DNA from: Segniliparus rugosus ATCC BAA-974
GTDB lineage: Bacteria; Actinomycetota; Actinomycetes; Mycobacteriales; Mycobacteriaceae
Reading direction: 5' to 3'
NCBI RefSeq assembly: GCF_000185725.2
Contig: NZ_KI391953.1
Location: forward strand, 984,750-1,048,749
DNA: 64,000 nucleotides
Shown: one piece after another, positions 35,710-49,115 of the stretch
How positions within the stretch are numbered: position 1 is the stretch's first letter
Layout: each line of letters begins with the position of its first letter
Program-made: the position numbers and the translations under genes
The notes under the pieces: model-generated
The model's database searches: none
What the model saw: the letters and a program-made list of their open reading frames with translations, nothing else
Told to the model about the DNA's origin: nothing

Positions 35710-38700
35710 ATGGGCTTGGCGGACTTCTCGGCGGCGACGCAGGCGTGGTTCGCCGCCGCGCTCGGCTCGCCGACCCTCGCTCAGGCTGAGGCGTGGGCCG
35801 CGATCGCGAGCGGCGCGCACACGCTGGTCAGCGCGCCCACCGGTTCGGGAAAGACTCTGGCGGCGTTCCTCTGGGCCATCGACCAGCTGCACGCGGAAGC
35901 GGGGGACCGGCGCACCAAGATCCTCTATGTCTCCCCGCTCAAAGCGCTGGCCGAGGACGTGCGCCGCAACCTGGAAGTCCCGCTCGACGGGATCGCCGAG
36001 GCCGCCCGCCGCATGGGCTCGGCGGTCCCGGACGTCGCCGTCGGCCTGCGTTCGGGCGACACCAGCGCGGCGGGCAGGCGGGAGCTTTTGCGCAAACCGC
36101 CCGACATCCTGATCACCACGCCCGAGTCGCTGTTCCTCATGCTCACCTCGAAGGCGCGCGAGACCCTCGCGCATGTGCGCACCGTCATCGTGGACGAGGT
36201 GCACGACCTCGCGGGCACCAAGCGCGGCGCGCACCTCGCGCTCTCTTTGGCGCGGCTGGACGCGGCGCTCGAACGCCCCGCGCAGCGGATCGGGCTGTCC
36301 GCCACAGTCCGCCCGCTCGAAGCGGCTGCTCGGTTCTTGGCGGGCGAGGGCACCAAGATCGTCGCGCCGCCCTCGGCGAAGACGTGGGATCTCGAAGTCC
36401 GCGCCGCGGTCCCCGATCTGTCCCGATTGGACGAGGAAGTCGCGGCGAGCGGGCGCAACTCGATCTGGCCCCAGGTGGAACGCGCGGTCCTCGACGTCGC
36501 GCTCGCGCACCGTTCTTCCATCGTCTTCGTCAACTCCCGCACCACCGCCGAGCGTGTGGTCGCCGCGCTGAACGAGCGCTACGCGGAGCTGGCCGGGGGT
36601 GTCGCAGAGCCTCCCCGCAACGCCTCGGTCAACGGAGGCATGCCCGCGACTGTCTCCTCCACCGCATACACCTCGGACGGCGCGCCAGCTGTCTTCGCCA
36701 AAGCGCACCACGGCTCGGTGAGCAAAGAGGCAAGAGCGCTGGTGGAGGCGGATCTGAAGGCCGGGCGGCTGCGCTGCGTCGTCGCGACGAGCAGTCTTGA
36801 GCTCGGCATCGACATGGGGTCGGTCGACGTGGTGGTCCAGCTCGGAGCCCCGCCGTCGGTCGCGAGCGGACTGCAGCGCGTCGGGCGGGCCGGGCACCAC
36901 GTTGGCGCGGTGTCGCGCGGGGTGGTTTTTCCGCTGCACCGGCTCGACGTCGCGCATTGCGCGGTGACCGTGCGCCGGATGCGCGCCGGGGAGATCGAAT
37001 CGCTCCACGTCCTGCAAAACCCGCTGGACGTGCTCGCGCAGCACACCGTCTCGGCTGCTGCCGCAGGAGGCGAGGCCGGGATCGAGGCCGAGGAATGGTT
37101 CAAGACGGTCCGCCGCGCCGCGCCGTTCCGCGATCTGCCGCGTTCCGCGTACGAGTCCGTGCTCGACCTGCTGTCGGGGAAGTACCCCGCCGACTTCTTC
37201 GGCGAACTGCGGCCGAGGTTGGTCTGGGACCGGGAGGAGGACACGCTCGTCGCCCGTCCTGGCGCGGCGATGCTCGCCGCGATCTCCGGCGGGACGATCC
37301 CCGACCGGGGCCTCTACGGCGTTTTCCTGGTGGGCGACGACGCCTCGCGGGTCGGGGAGCTGGACGAGGAGATGGTCTACGAGTCCAGAGTCGGCGACGT
37401 CATCCAGCTCGGAGCGGCGAGCTGGCGGGTCGTGGAGATCACCCACGACCGGGTGCTGGTCGTCCCGGCTCCGGGCATGCCCGCGCGGCTCTCGTTCTGG
37501 AAAGGGGACGGACCCGGCCGTCCCGCCGAGCTCGGGCGCGCGGTCGGCCAGTTCCTGCAAGAGCCCTCGGCGGAGGGGCTCGACGAGAACGCCGCCCGAA
37601 ACCTCGCCTCCCTCCTCGAAGAGCAACGCGCGGCGACCGGCGTGCTGCCGACGGACGAAACCCTGGTCGTGGAGCGGTTCCGCGACCCGCTGGGCGACTG
37701 GCACGTCGCGCTGCTCTCGCCGTACGGCGGAGCCGTGCACGCCCCATGGGCGCTGGCCGTCGCGGCGCGATTGCGGGAGCGCTACGGCGTGGACGAGTCG
37801 CCCTCGGCGGGCGACGACGGCATTGTGGTGCGGCTGCCCGGCGGCGAGGGCGACACGGCTCCGCCCGGCGCGGAGCTGTTCGCGCTCGACCCCGGCGAGA
37901 TCGAACGCGTCGTGGAACGCGAGCTTGGCGGCTCGGCCCTATTCGCCGCCCGGTTCCGCGAGTGCTCGGCCCGCGCGCTGCTCCTGCCCCGCAAACGCCC
38001 GGGACAGCGCACGGCGCTGTGGCTGCAACGGCTGCGCTCCGCGCAGCTCTTGGACGTGGCCCAGGGCTACCCGCAATTCCCGATGCTCTTAGAGACCATG
38101 CGCGAATGCCTCCAGGACGTCTACGACCTGCCCGCGCTCACGGCGCTCCTCGCCCGGATCGAGCAAGGGTCGTTGCGGCTCGTCGAAGTCGAGACCCCGA
38201 CCCCGTCCCCGTTCGCGCGCTCGCTCCTCTTCGGTTACGACGGCCTGCACATATACGAGGACGACCGGCCCCTCGCCGAGCGGCGGGCCGCCGCGCTGCG
38301 CGTGGACGAAGACCTGCTCGGCGAGCTGTTGGGGCGCGGCGAGGCGGAAGACCTGCTCGACCCGGAGGCCGTGGCGCAGGTCGAGCGCGACCTGCAGCGG
38401 CTCTCCCCGGACCGGCGTGCCCGGAACGCCGAGGCGGTGGTGGATCTGCTGCGCGAGCTGGGGCCGCTCACAAGCGAAGAAGCGGCCGAGCGCTGCGTCG
38501 AAGACCCAGGGCCGTGGCTCGCCTCGCTCGCCAAAGCGCGTCGGGTGTTCTCGGTGGAGATCGCGGGAGACGCGCGCTGGGCTGCGGTGGAGGACGCGGG
38601 GCGGTTGCGCGACGCGCTCGGCTGCGCGAAGCCGTCTTGGGTCCCCGAAGCGCTCCTCGCGCCGACTCCCGACCCGCTCGGCGACCTCGTCGCCCGCCAC

Positions 38701-40080
38701 GCCCGCACCCACGGCCCGTTCACCGTCCAGGAGGTCGCCGAGCGGTTCGGCCTGGGCAGCGCCGTCGTCGCGGAAGCGCTGCGCAGATCGGAGGCGGTCG
38801 GCCGAGGCCGCTCCTCGTCCGAGTGGTGTTCGCGCGAGGTGATGCGCAGGCTGCGCAAGGGCTCGCTCGCCGCGCTGCGCCGACAGATCGAACCGGTGGA
38901 CCAAGCCGCGTTCGCGCGTTTCCTCTTGCGCTGGCAGCACGTCGGGGGACAGCTGCGGGGCATTGACGGCCTGCTCGACGCGATCGACCAGCTGGCCGGG
39001 GTCCGACTGCCGGTCTCCGCGCTGGAGACGCTGATCCTTCCGGCCCGCGTCGCGGACTACGCGCCCGCGCTCCTCGACGAGGCGCTCGCCTCGGGCGAGG
39101 CGTACTGGACCGGCGCCGGGGAGGGCTGGGTGCGGCTGTACCCGTCGGATCTTCCGCCATGGCAGGCAGAGGAGCGGGTCGAGGACAGCGAGCATGCCAA
39201 GGCGATGCTGCGCGTGCTGTCCGGCGGCGGGGCGTTCTTCTTGGCGCAGATCGAGCGCGCCTCGGACGTGGCGGGAACCCTCTCGGCTGCGACGCTGCGC
39301 GAGCTCGCCTGGTCGGGACGGATCACGTCCGACACCTTCGCGCCGGTTCGCGAGTGGACGGCCCCGGCCCGAGGCAGCGCGCCCCGTCCTTCGCATCGCC
39401 GCCGCAGGCCGAGGCTGGTCGCGCCCCGTGTCCAGAACGCGGGCGTGAGCGGGCGCTGGGCCCTTGCGCCGCAGCCCGAGCCCGACTCCACAGCGCGCGT
39501 CCTCGCCGCCGCGCAGGTGCTCCTCGACCGCTACGGCGTGGTGTCGCGGGACGTCGTTTCGGCGGAGGAGGCCGGATTCTCCGCGCTCTACCAAGTGCTC
39601 GTCGCCATGGAGGAGGCCGGGAAGTGCCGCCGGGGCTATTTCGTCGACTCGCTCGGCGGCGCGCAATTCGCGATGAGCAGCACCGTGGACATGCTCCGCG
39701 ACTCCGCAGCCGTCAGCGCCGTCGCGCTCGCCGCGACCGACCCGGCCAACCCGTACGGGGCCGCGCTGCGCTGGCCCGAGCACCAGAGCGCGCGGCCGGG
39801 GCGCAAAGCGGGCGCGATGGCCGTCCTCGTCGGAGGGAGGCTTGTGCTGTACCTGGAGCGCGGCGGCGCGAGCCTCGCGTCGTTCCAACTCGGCGGCCTC
39901 GCAGAAGCCGCCGAAGCGCTCGCCCAAGCGGCACGGCGGTCGAGCTCCGCCGCCGGTCGGGGCGGCCTCGTGTTGGAGCGGTTGGACGGCCAGAGCGTGC
40001 ACGGGGCCAGCGGGCCGGTGGTGGACGCGCTGCTTGCGGCGGGGTTCTCCCCAGTTCCGAAAGGATTGCGGCTGCGATAA
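35710..40080 (+). CDS. lhr: Large Lhr-type ATP-dependent helicase
   Basis: A superfamily 2 3'-5' helicase of 1456 residues from ATG 35710. RecA1 has SAPTGSGKTLAAFLWAID (motif I), PLKALAEDV (Ia), TTPESLF, VDEVHDLAGTKRGAHL (DEVH) and LSATVRPLEA (III). RecA2 has VFVNSRTTAERV, ATSSLELGIDMGSVDVVVQL and LQRVGRAGHH (VI). A winged helix, a beta-barrel and the long C-terminal tetramerisation part follow. The family unwinds RNA:DNA hybrids in DNA repair and is often induced by DNA damage. In M. tuberculosis fhaA neighbours the tRNA-Leu gene directly, as I recall; here lhr sits between them. Confidence 0.94.
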   Translation: MGLADFSAATQAWFAAALGSPTLAQAEAWAAIASGAHTLVSAPTGSGKTLAAFLWAIDQLHAEAGDRRTKILYVSPLKALAEDVRRNLEVPLDGIAEAARRMGSAVPDVAVGLRSGDTSAAGRRELLRKPPDILITTPESLFLMLTSKARETLAHVRTVIVDEVHDLAGTKRGAHLALSLARLDAALERPAQRIGLSATVRPLEAAARFLAGEGTKIVAPPSAKTWDLEVRAAVPDLSRLDEEVAASGRNSIWPQVERAVLDVALAHRSSIVFVNSRTTAERVVAALNERYAELAGGVAEPPRNASVNGGMPATVSSTAYTSDGAPAVFAKAHHGSVSKEARALVEADLKAGRLRCVVATSSLELGIDMGSVDVVVQLGAPPSVASGLQRVGRAGHHVGAVSRGVVFPLHRLDVAHCAVTVRRMRAGEIESLHVLQNPLDVLAQHTVSAAAAGGEAGIEAEEWFKTVRRAAPFRDLPRSAYESVLDLLSGKYPADFFGELRPRLVWDREEDTLVARPGAAMLAAISGGTIPDRGLYGVFLVGDDASRVGELDEEMVYESRVGDVIQLGAASWRVVEITHDRVLVVPAPGMPARLSFWKGDGPGRPAELGRAVGQFLQEPSAEGLDENAARNLASLLEEQRAATGVLPTDETLVVERFRDPLGDWHVALLSPYGGAVHAPWALAVAARLRERYGVDESPSAGDDGIVVRLPGGEGDTAPPGAELFALDPGEIERVVERELGGSALFAARFRECSARALLLPRKRPGQRTALWLQRLRSAQLLDVAQGYPQFPMLLETMRECLQDVYDLPALTALLARIEQGSLRLVEVETPTPSPFARSLLFGYDGLHIYEDDRPLAERRAAALRVDEDLLGELLGRGEAEDLLDPEAVAQVERDLQRLSPDRRARNAEAVVDLLRELGPLTSEEAAERCVEDPGPWLASLAKARRVFSVEIAGDARWAAVEDAGRLRDALGCAKPSWVPEALLAPTPDPLGDLVARHARTHGPFTVQEVAERFGLGSAVVAEALRRSEAVGRGRSSSEWCSREVMRRLRKGSLAALRRQIEPVDQAAFARFLLRWQHVGGQLRGIDGLLDAIDQLAGVRLPVSALETLILPARVADYAPALLDEALASGEAYWTGAGEGWVRLYPSDLPPWQAEERVEDSEHAKAMLRVLSGGGAFFLAQIERASDVAGTLSAATLRELAWSGRITSDTFAPVREWTAPARGSAPRPSHRRRRPRLVAPRVQNAGVSGRWALAPQPEPDSTARVLAAAQVLLDRYGVVSRDVVSAEEAGFSALYQVLVAMEEAGKCRRGYFVDSLGGAQFAMSSTVDMLRDSAAVSAVALAATDPANPYGAALRWPEHQSARPGRKAGAMAVLVGGRLVLYLERGGASLASFQLGGLAEAAEALAQAARRSSSAAGRGGLVLERLDGQSVHGASGPVVDALLAAGFSPVPKGLRLR

Positions 40081-40146
40081 ATCGGATTGGCTTCCGCGTG
40101 GCTTCTGTGGTATCTTTTCCCCCGCTGAACCTCAGTTTTGAGTCAG

Positions 40147-40253
40147 CACAGAGACCGCAAGTCTCCCCAGGGCAAGTGGCGCAGTGTTTATCGTTCGCCA
40201 CTGACCTGGAGCAACACACACAGAGACCGCAAGTCTCCCCAGGGCAAGTGGCG
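40147..40253 (+). repeat. 35-bp direct repeat duplicating the tRNA-Leu leader and 5' end
   Basis: Positions 40147-40181 and 40219-40253 are identical over 35 bp, offset by exactly 72 bp. Each copy holds the small hairpin GAGAC-CGCAA-GTCTC followed by CCCCAGGGCAAGTGGCG. The second copy runs into the real tRNA (its first 12 nt); the first copy breaks off after the same 12 nt. It looks like a partial tandem duplication of the tRNA leader. Confidence 0.85.
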
Positions 40254-40327
40254 AAATGGCAGACGCGCTGGCTTCAGGTGCCAGTGTCCGCAAGGACGTG
40301 GGGGTTCAAGTCCCCCCTTGCCCACCA
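40242..40327 (+). tRNA. leuT: tRNA-Leu (anticodon CAG)
   Basis: An 86-nt class II tRNA. The acceptor stem GGGCAAG pairs with CTTGCCC, discriminator A, and CCA is encoded. The anticodon loop TTCAGGT gives CAG, reading CUG. It has a variable arm (TGTCCGCAAGGACG) and T-loop GTTCAAGTC. A possible promoter upstream is TTGGCT-18 bp-TATCTT near 40087-40116. A strong terminator follows. Confidence 0.97.
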
Positions 40328-40342
40328 AAGTGAAACATAAGG

Positions 40343-40376
40343 AAAAACCAGCGCGACGTGCTGGTTTTTCTTTTTT
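40343..40376 (+). terminator. Rho-independent terminator after tRNA-Leu
   Basis: Stem AAAAACCAGC / GCTGGTTTTT with a 7-nt loop (GCGACGT), followed by C and six T. A classical intrinsic terminator, rare in this GC-rich window. Confidence 0.92.
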
Positions 40377-40515
40377 CCGGACCGAAATCCTTACTGGTCC
40401 TTTTGTTTACCTGAGCGTGATTTATGTATCACCTGCCGCCACTGGCGTAGCGCCAGGGCATGCCGTATCCTCTGCTCAGACAGACTGTCGAGACAGAAGG
40501 AATTCCAGAAAGATC

Positions 40516-41031
40516 ATGGGTAAGCGATACCTCGTATTTTCTGCCAGCTTAGCCCTGCTCGGCTCTGCCGCATTCGGCGTGGCCCCGGCCTCCGCCGAGC
40601 CCGATCCGGCCGCCTGCAAAACGCTCACGGACTTGCAGCCGAAGCTCGAAGCGCAGGTGTCCAGCATCAACGCGATCAGCTCTCGCGAGCGCGACGTCCG
40701 CGAGAACACCGAAGACCCCGAGGCGAAGATCGCCTCTCGAGAAGATCAGCTCAGCCAGACCATTGGCATCCAGGACGCTGCGGCCGACCAGCTGCGCGGC
40801 ACTGCCGACACTGTGGAGAACCCACAGGTCTCGGGCGTGCTCAACAACTGGGCTGACTCGCTCAACAGCTTCTCCGAAGCTCTGCAAGGACGCATCGACG
40901 ACGGTCTGGACGAAGATCCGGACCCGAAGTCCGCGTCGTGGCTGCACGCCGCCGCTCAGCGAGTCAACCTCGCCGCCGACGCCTACCGGGCGACGTTGAA
41001 GTCGGTTTGCGCCACACCTCCATCCTCCTGA
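40516..41031 (+). CDS. Secreted helical protein of unknown function
   Basis: 171 residues. A signal peptide ([20 protein letters not shown]) with cleavage expected after ASA (about residue 27). The mature part is mostly charged and predicted helical, bracketed by one Cys near the start (DPAACKTL) and one at the end (KSVCATP), suggesting a disulfide. I recognise no family. The gene at 59628 has a similar two-Cys helical plan. Promoter candidates are TATCCT near 40471 with the inverted repeat CTGGCG-TAG-CGCCAG (40442-40456) over the -35 position. gltB follows after 31 bp, probably from a separate promoter. Confidence 0.72.
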   Translation: MGKRYLVFSASLALLGSAAFGVAPASAEPDPAACKTLTDLQPKLEAQVSSINAISSRERDVRENTEDPEAKIASREDQLSQTIGIQDAAADQLRGTADTVENPQVSGVLNNWADSLNSFSEALQGRIDDGLDEDPDPKSASWLHAAAQRVNLAADAYRATLKSVCATPPSS

Positions 41032-41062
41032 CGACTCCCCACACTTTTTGAGCAACCACCAG

Positions 41063-45617
<4,555 letters not shown>

Positions 45618-45625
<8 letters not shown>

Positions 45626-47066
45626 TCCAAGCGGTTTCTTGAAGCACAGCATGGCGAAACTGCCGCCGAGGCGGCCGGTGCCGCTGCGGTTGCGGGACTG
45701 GAACGAGGTCTACCAAGATTTCGACGAGTCGACCCTGCGCGTGCAGGCTTCCCGGTGCATGGACTGCGGCATCCCGTTCTGCCACCAGGGCTGCCCGCTG
45801 GGCAACCTCATCCCGGACTGGAACGACCTCACCCGGCTCGGCCAGTGGCGCGAGGCCATCGAGCGGCTGCACGCGACGAACAACTTCCCCGAGTTCACCG
45901 GTCGGCTGTGCCCCGCGCCGTGCGAGTCCGCGTGCGTGCTCGGCATCAACCAGGATCCGGTGACGATCAAGCAGATCGAGGTCGAGATCATCGACCACGC
46001 CTTCGAAGAGGGCTGGGTCTCCCCGGTGCACCCGCACCAGCTCACCGGCAAGCGAGTCGCCGTGGTCGGCTCGGGCCCCGCAGGGCTCGCCGCCGCGCAG
46101 CAGCTCACCCGCGCGGGCCACATGGTCACCGTCTTCGAGCGGGACGAGCGGATCGGCGGCCTCCTGCGATACGGTATCCCCGACTTCAAGATGGAGAAGC
46201 GGCATATCGACCGTCGGCTCGTCCAGATGGAGGCAGAGGGCACGATCTTCCGCACCGGCGTGAACGTTGGCGTCGACATCAGCGTCGAGAAGCTGCGCAA
46301 GAGCTACAACGCGGTGGTGCTGGCGGTCGGCGCGCTGGAGCCGAGGGATTTGGACGTGGCGGGCCGCGAACTCGACGGCGTCGTCCAGGCGATGGACTAC
46401 CTGCCCGAGGCCAATCGGGCCCTATACGAGGGCCGGGCCCCGAGCATCGACGCGAAAGGCAAGCGCGTCGTCATCATCGGCGGCGGCGACACCGGCGCGG
46501 ACTGCCTCGGCACCGCGCTGCGCCAGGGCGCGGCGAGCGTCCACCAGTTCGACATCAACCCCGAGCCGCCGAAGTCGCGGGACGAGACCATGCCGTGGCC
46601 CACGTACCCGAGGGTCTTCCGCTCCTCCGCCGCGCACCAAGAGGGCGGCGAGCGCGTGTTCGCCGCCAACACGATCGAATTCCTCGGCGAGGACGGCAAG
46701 CTCGTCGGCCTCAAAGCTCATGAGGACGTCATCCGCGAAGGCCGGGCCATCGTGTCCGTCGGCTCCGAGTTCACCCAGGAGGCCGAGCTGGTGCTCCTCG
46801 CCCTTGGCTTCACCGGCCCGCAGCGCGTCGATCTGCTGGACAAGATCGGCGTCGAACTCACCGAGCGCGGCGACGTCAAGCGGGACGAGAACTACCACAC
46901 CAGCGTGGAAGGCGTCTTCGTCGCCGGCGACGGCGGCCGAGGCCAGTCGTTGATCGTCTGGGCCATCGCCGAAGGAAGGGCCGCCGCCGCCGCAGTGGAC
47001 GAGTGGTTGGAAGGCGAGACCGCGTTGCCTCGCCCCATCCCGCCGCACGCCCAGCCCATCGGCTGA
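45618..47066 (+). CDS. gltD: Glutamate synthase (NADPH), small subunit
   Basis: A 482-residue FAD/4Fe-4S protein. N-terminal clusters are [17 protein letters not shown] and [12 protein letters not shown]. The FAD site is [18 protein letters not shown], the NADPH site is [16 protein letters not shown], and the C-terminal FAD motif is [18 protein letters not shown]. It oxidises NADPH and feeds electrons to GltB. Translationally coupled to gltB by an 8-bp overlap. Confidence 0.97.
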
Positions 47067-47135
47067 TTGCGGAGCGCACCTCGATGTGCAGGAAGATGTG
47101 AATGAGGTCGCGCCGCATCGACACTGCGATCATCG

Positions 47136-47176
47136 TTGCGTGCCGGTATCACTACGGCAAGTGATAGTCTTCCTCA
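47136..47176 (+). promoter_or_regulatory. Promoter/operator of the secreted protein gene
   Basis: The inverted repeat TATCACT-6 nt-AGTGATA (47147-47166) overlaps a -10-like element (GATAGT 47163-47168 or TAGTCT 47165-47170). The GTG start follows 6-8 nt later. A TTGCGT (47136-47141) lies upstream but is too far for a normal -35. The repeat looks like a repressor site. Confidence 0.5.
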
Positions 47177-47770
47177 GTGGGAAGGTTTCGGGGTGCCGTA
47201 TCTGCGGCGGTAGTTGTCTGGGGTTTGTTCGCGCCGTCCGCGTCCGCTGAGCCGGAGTTTCCTGACATCGACTCGCTGCCAGCGGTCAATTTGGACGACT
47301 ATGCCAATCCGGAGTTTCAAGATTGCCGGGGAGGCCCGATGCCGCAAAACGCCGGGCCGCACTGCTGGCCGCACGAGTTCCGGGTCGGCGATGCCCTCTG
47401 CCAGAACCGTAACTGGAAAAACTACGCTTACCTCGAATGTTGGGACGAATCGGGCGCCGCTCCGCGCGGTGAAGAGTCGGTTGCTGTCGGCTACGCGAGG
47501 GGTCCGTGGCCGGGCCATTTCTACACGCCGCCCGGTCCCGATTCGGAATCAAGCGTTTTGCTCTCCCGTTCCCACGAACTGCCGGTCGGACACAAGATCG
47601 TTTTTGATTGGGATTTCTTTGAGCGCGGCAAGCCTGTTGACAGCAGCAAGCGATTGCCGTTTCCGATGGTGTGTGGCGTGCCAGAACCTGGAGTGATCGC
47701 ATGTCGCACTGTGCAGAAAGACGCCGCGTATGGCTTCGTGCTGTCGCCGCACGGTAGCTGGGTGTTCTAG
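47177..47770 (+). CDS. Secreted protein of unknown function
   Basis: 197 residues from GTG 47177. The signal peptide runs to about residue 24 (GAVSAAVVVWGLFAPSASA). The mature protein has five cysteines (DCRGG, HCWPH, LCQNR, LECWD, VCG...ACRTV region) and many aromatic residues, a disulfide-rich exported domain I do not recognise. It has no ribosome site and appears leaderless. Codon use and GC look a little lower than in the neighbours. It converges with the DUF222/HNH gene, and both stop codons lie in the same CTAG (47767-47770). Confidence 0.7.
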   Translation: MGRFRGAVSAAVVVWGLFAPSASAEPEFPDIDSLPAVNLDDYANPEFQDCRGGPMPQNAGPHCWPHEFRVGDALCQNRNWKNYAYLECWDESGAAPRGEESVAVGYARGPWPGHFYTPPGPDSESSVLLSRSHELPVGHKIVFDWDFFERGKPVDSSKRLPFPMVCGVPEPGVIACRTVQKDAAYGFVLSPHGSWVF

Positions 47771-49020
47771 CCGGGTTCGGTGGTGTAGTGCTGGCCGGTG
47801 GGTGATGTCCATAGGATTGTTCCGTCTGGACTCTGTTTGTCTCGCCATTTGCCGTGGGTTTTTGCTCGGTGGTGGTGTCGGCAGAGTCGTTTTATGTTTT
47901 GGGGGACGGTTTGTCCGCCTGATGCTGGGTTCTGGTGGTTGAACGGGTTCGTGTGGTCGAGTTCTGTTCTCGCTCGGCGGTGGCACCCTGGGAATCGGCA
48001 GTGCTGGTCTCTGGCGTTGACGTGGGTTTGGACCGCTGGGGTGGGGTGGTATTGCTCGGGGGTGGTGGTGAAGCGGATGGTTTTCGACGTTTTCGCGAGC
48101 TTCTGGGCGAGTTCGGGGTCGATGGGTGATCCGTTCAGCCAAGCGGGCAAATCGGAGAGGTTGGCGAGGACGGCGAGGTCCACGACGAGTTCGACGGGTT
48201 TGGCCTGGGGCGCGGGGCGTTGGGCGGCCTGGCACGTTTCTTTGCCGCATTCGCAGTGGAGCTTGCCTTCCCTGTTCCCGGCGAGGGCGGATAACGCGTC
48301 GGCCCGGCGGGTCCACATGGCTCTGGGGTCTCCGGGGCAGACGGTCCTGGCGGCGGCGTCGAGCCGGTCCTTCACCATCGCGGCTTCCATGAGGGGCATG
48401 GCGCCCCAGATTTTCGCCATCCCGTCCCCGACCGGCTGGAAGAACAATCCTCGTTCCGCGTGGGCCTTCTCGCGGCGTTGTTTCGTCCATTCGGAGTCCC
48501 AGCGGATGTATTGGGCTTCGATCAACCCTTGGATCTTCGATTGGGAGTGCAACCGCCAGCGCGGAGCCCGCTCCGCCAACCACGCGTCGAGCTTCTCCCG
48601 CCACCCTGCGGGAGCGGACTCCAACGACTTACCCACGAAACGGGCGACCTTCGCGGTGACCTCCCCGGCGGCGAGCCTCGCGCCCAACTCCGGGTAATGC
48701 TCGGTCATGTTCTCCGCGAACGACAACATGCCCTTCGCTTCGCGAGAAGAGACCCCGAGCGCTGGGGCGAGTTCGAGGATCGCCGCCTCACGAGCCGAAA
48801 AGGTGAAGATCCCCTTCCCCAAGACCTTCTCCTCCGCGGCCTTCCGCGCCGCGACTTTCTCGGCGAGAGCAGCCACCAACCCCGCCTTACGAGCCAGCAG
48901 CACAGCCTCCGCTCGCTCGCACTCCCTCAACGCAGCGAGCGCTTCCCTCTCGTCAGAACACGACTCTGCTCGGAGGCTCTTGAACATGTCCTCCGACACG
49001 ATCCCCGTCGTGCTGGTCAT
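47767..49020 (-). CDS. DUF222 / HNH endonuclease domain protein (13E12 repeat family type)
   Basis: A 417-residue protein. DUF222 occupies most of the N-terminal 300 residues (LLARKAGLVAALAEKVAARK, LGVSSREAKGMLSFAE). The C-terminal HNH domain has DQHCRFPGCHRRARTELDHT, NPFNHQNPASGG and IKRLCRHHHRAKTHGKW, with both zinc-binding Cys/His pairs and the catalytic His. Such genes are often multi-copy and mobile in Mycobacteriales. The promoter is excellent: -35 TTGCAG (49051-49056), 17 bp, -10 TACAAT (49028-49033), 7 nt to the ATG. The natural DNA target is unknown. Confidence 0.9.
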   Translation of the reverse strand: MTSTTGIVSEDMFKSLRAESCSDEREALAALRECERAEAVLLARKAGLVAALAEKVAARKAAEEKVLGKGIFTFSAREAAILELAPALGVSSREAKGMLSFAENMTEHYPELGARLAAGEVTAKVARFVGKSLESAPAGWREKLDAWLAERAPRWRLHSQSKIQGLIEAQYIRWDSEWTKQRREKAHAERGLFFQPVGDGMAKIWGAMPLMEAAMVKDRLDAAARTVCPGDPRAMWTRRADALSALAGNREGKLHCECGKETCQAAQRPAPQAKPVELVVDLAVLANLSDLPAWLNGSPIDPELAQKLAKTSKTIRFTTTPEQYHPTPAVQTHVNARDQHCRFPGCHRRARTELDHTNPFNHQNPASGGQTVPQNIKRLCRHHHRAKTHGKWRDKQSPDGTILWTSPTGQHYTTEPG

Positions 49021-49027
49021 GCGTTCT

Positions 49028-49056
49028 ATTGTAAGAGCAATACTGGAATCCTGCAA
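49028..49056 (-). promoter_or_regulatory. Leaderless promoter of the DUF222/HNH gene
   Basis: TTGCAG, 17-bp spacer, TACAAT on the minus strand, with the ATG 7 nt downstream. The whole 49021-49115 gap is conspicuously AT-rich. Confidence 0.78.
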
Positions 49057-49115
49057 TAGAAATATCAATGCATATTTAGCATAAGAATCGAACAGGAAAG
49101 CGATATGATGAAAGT

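Noticed and set aside
40147-40253. CRISPR-like repeat
   Set aside because: Only two copies with one spacer, explained by tRNA leader duplication; no cas genes.
40147-40327. tRNA-Leu as a phage or island attachment site
   Set aside because: The duplicated segment is the tRNA 5' end and leader, not the 3' end; there is no integrase gene nearby and the copies are only 72 bp apart.
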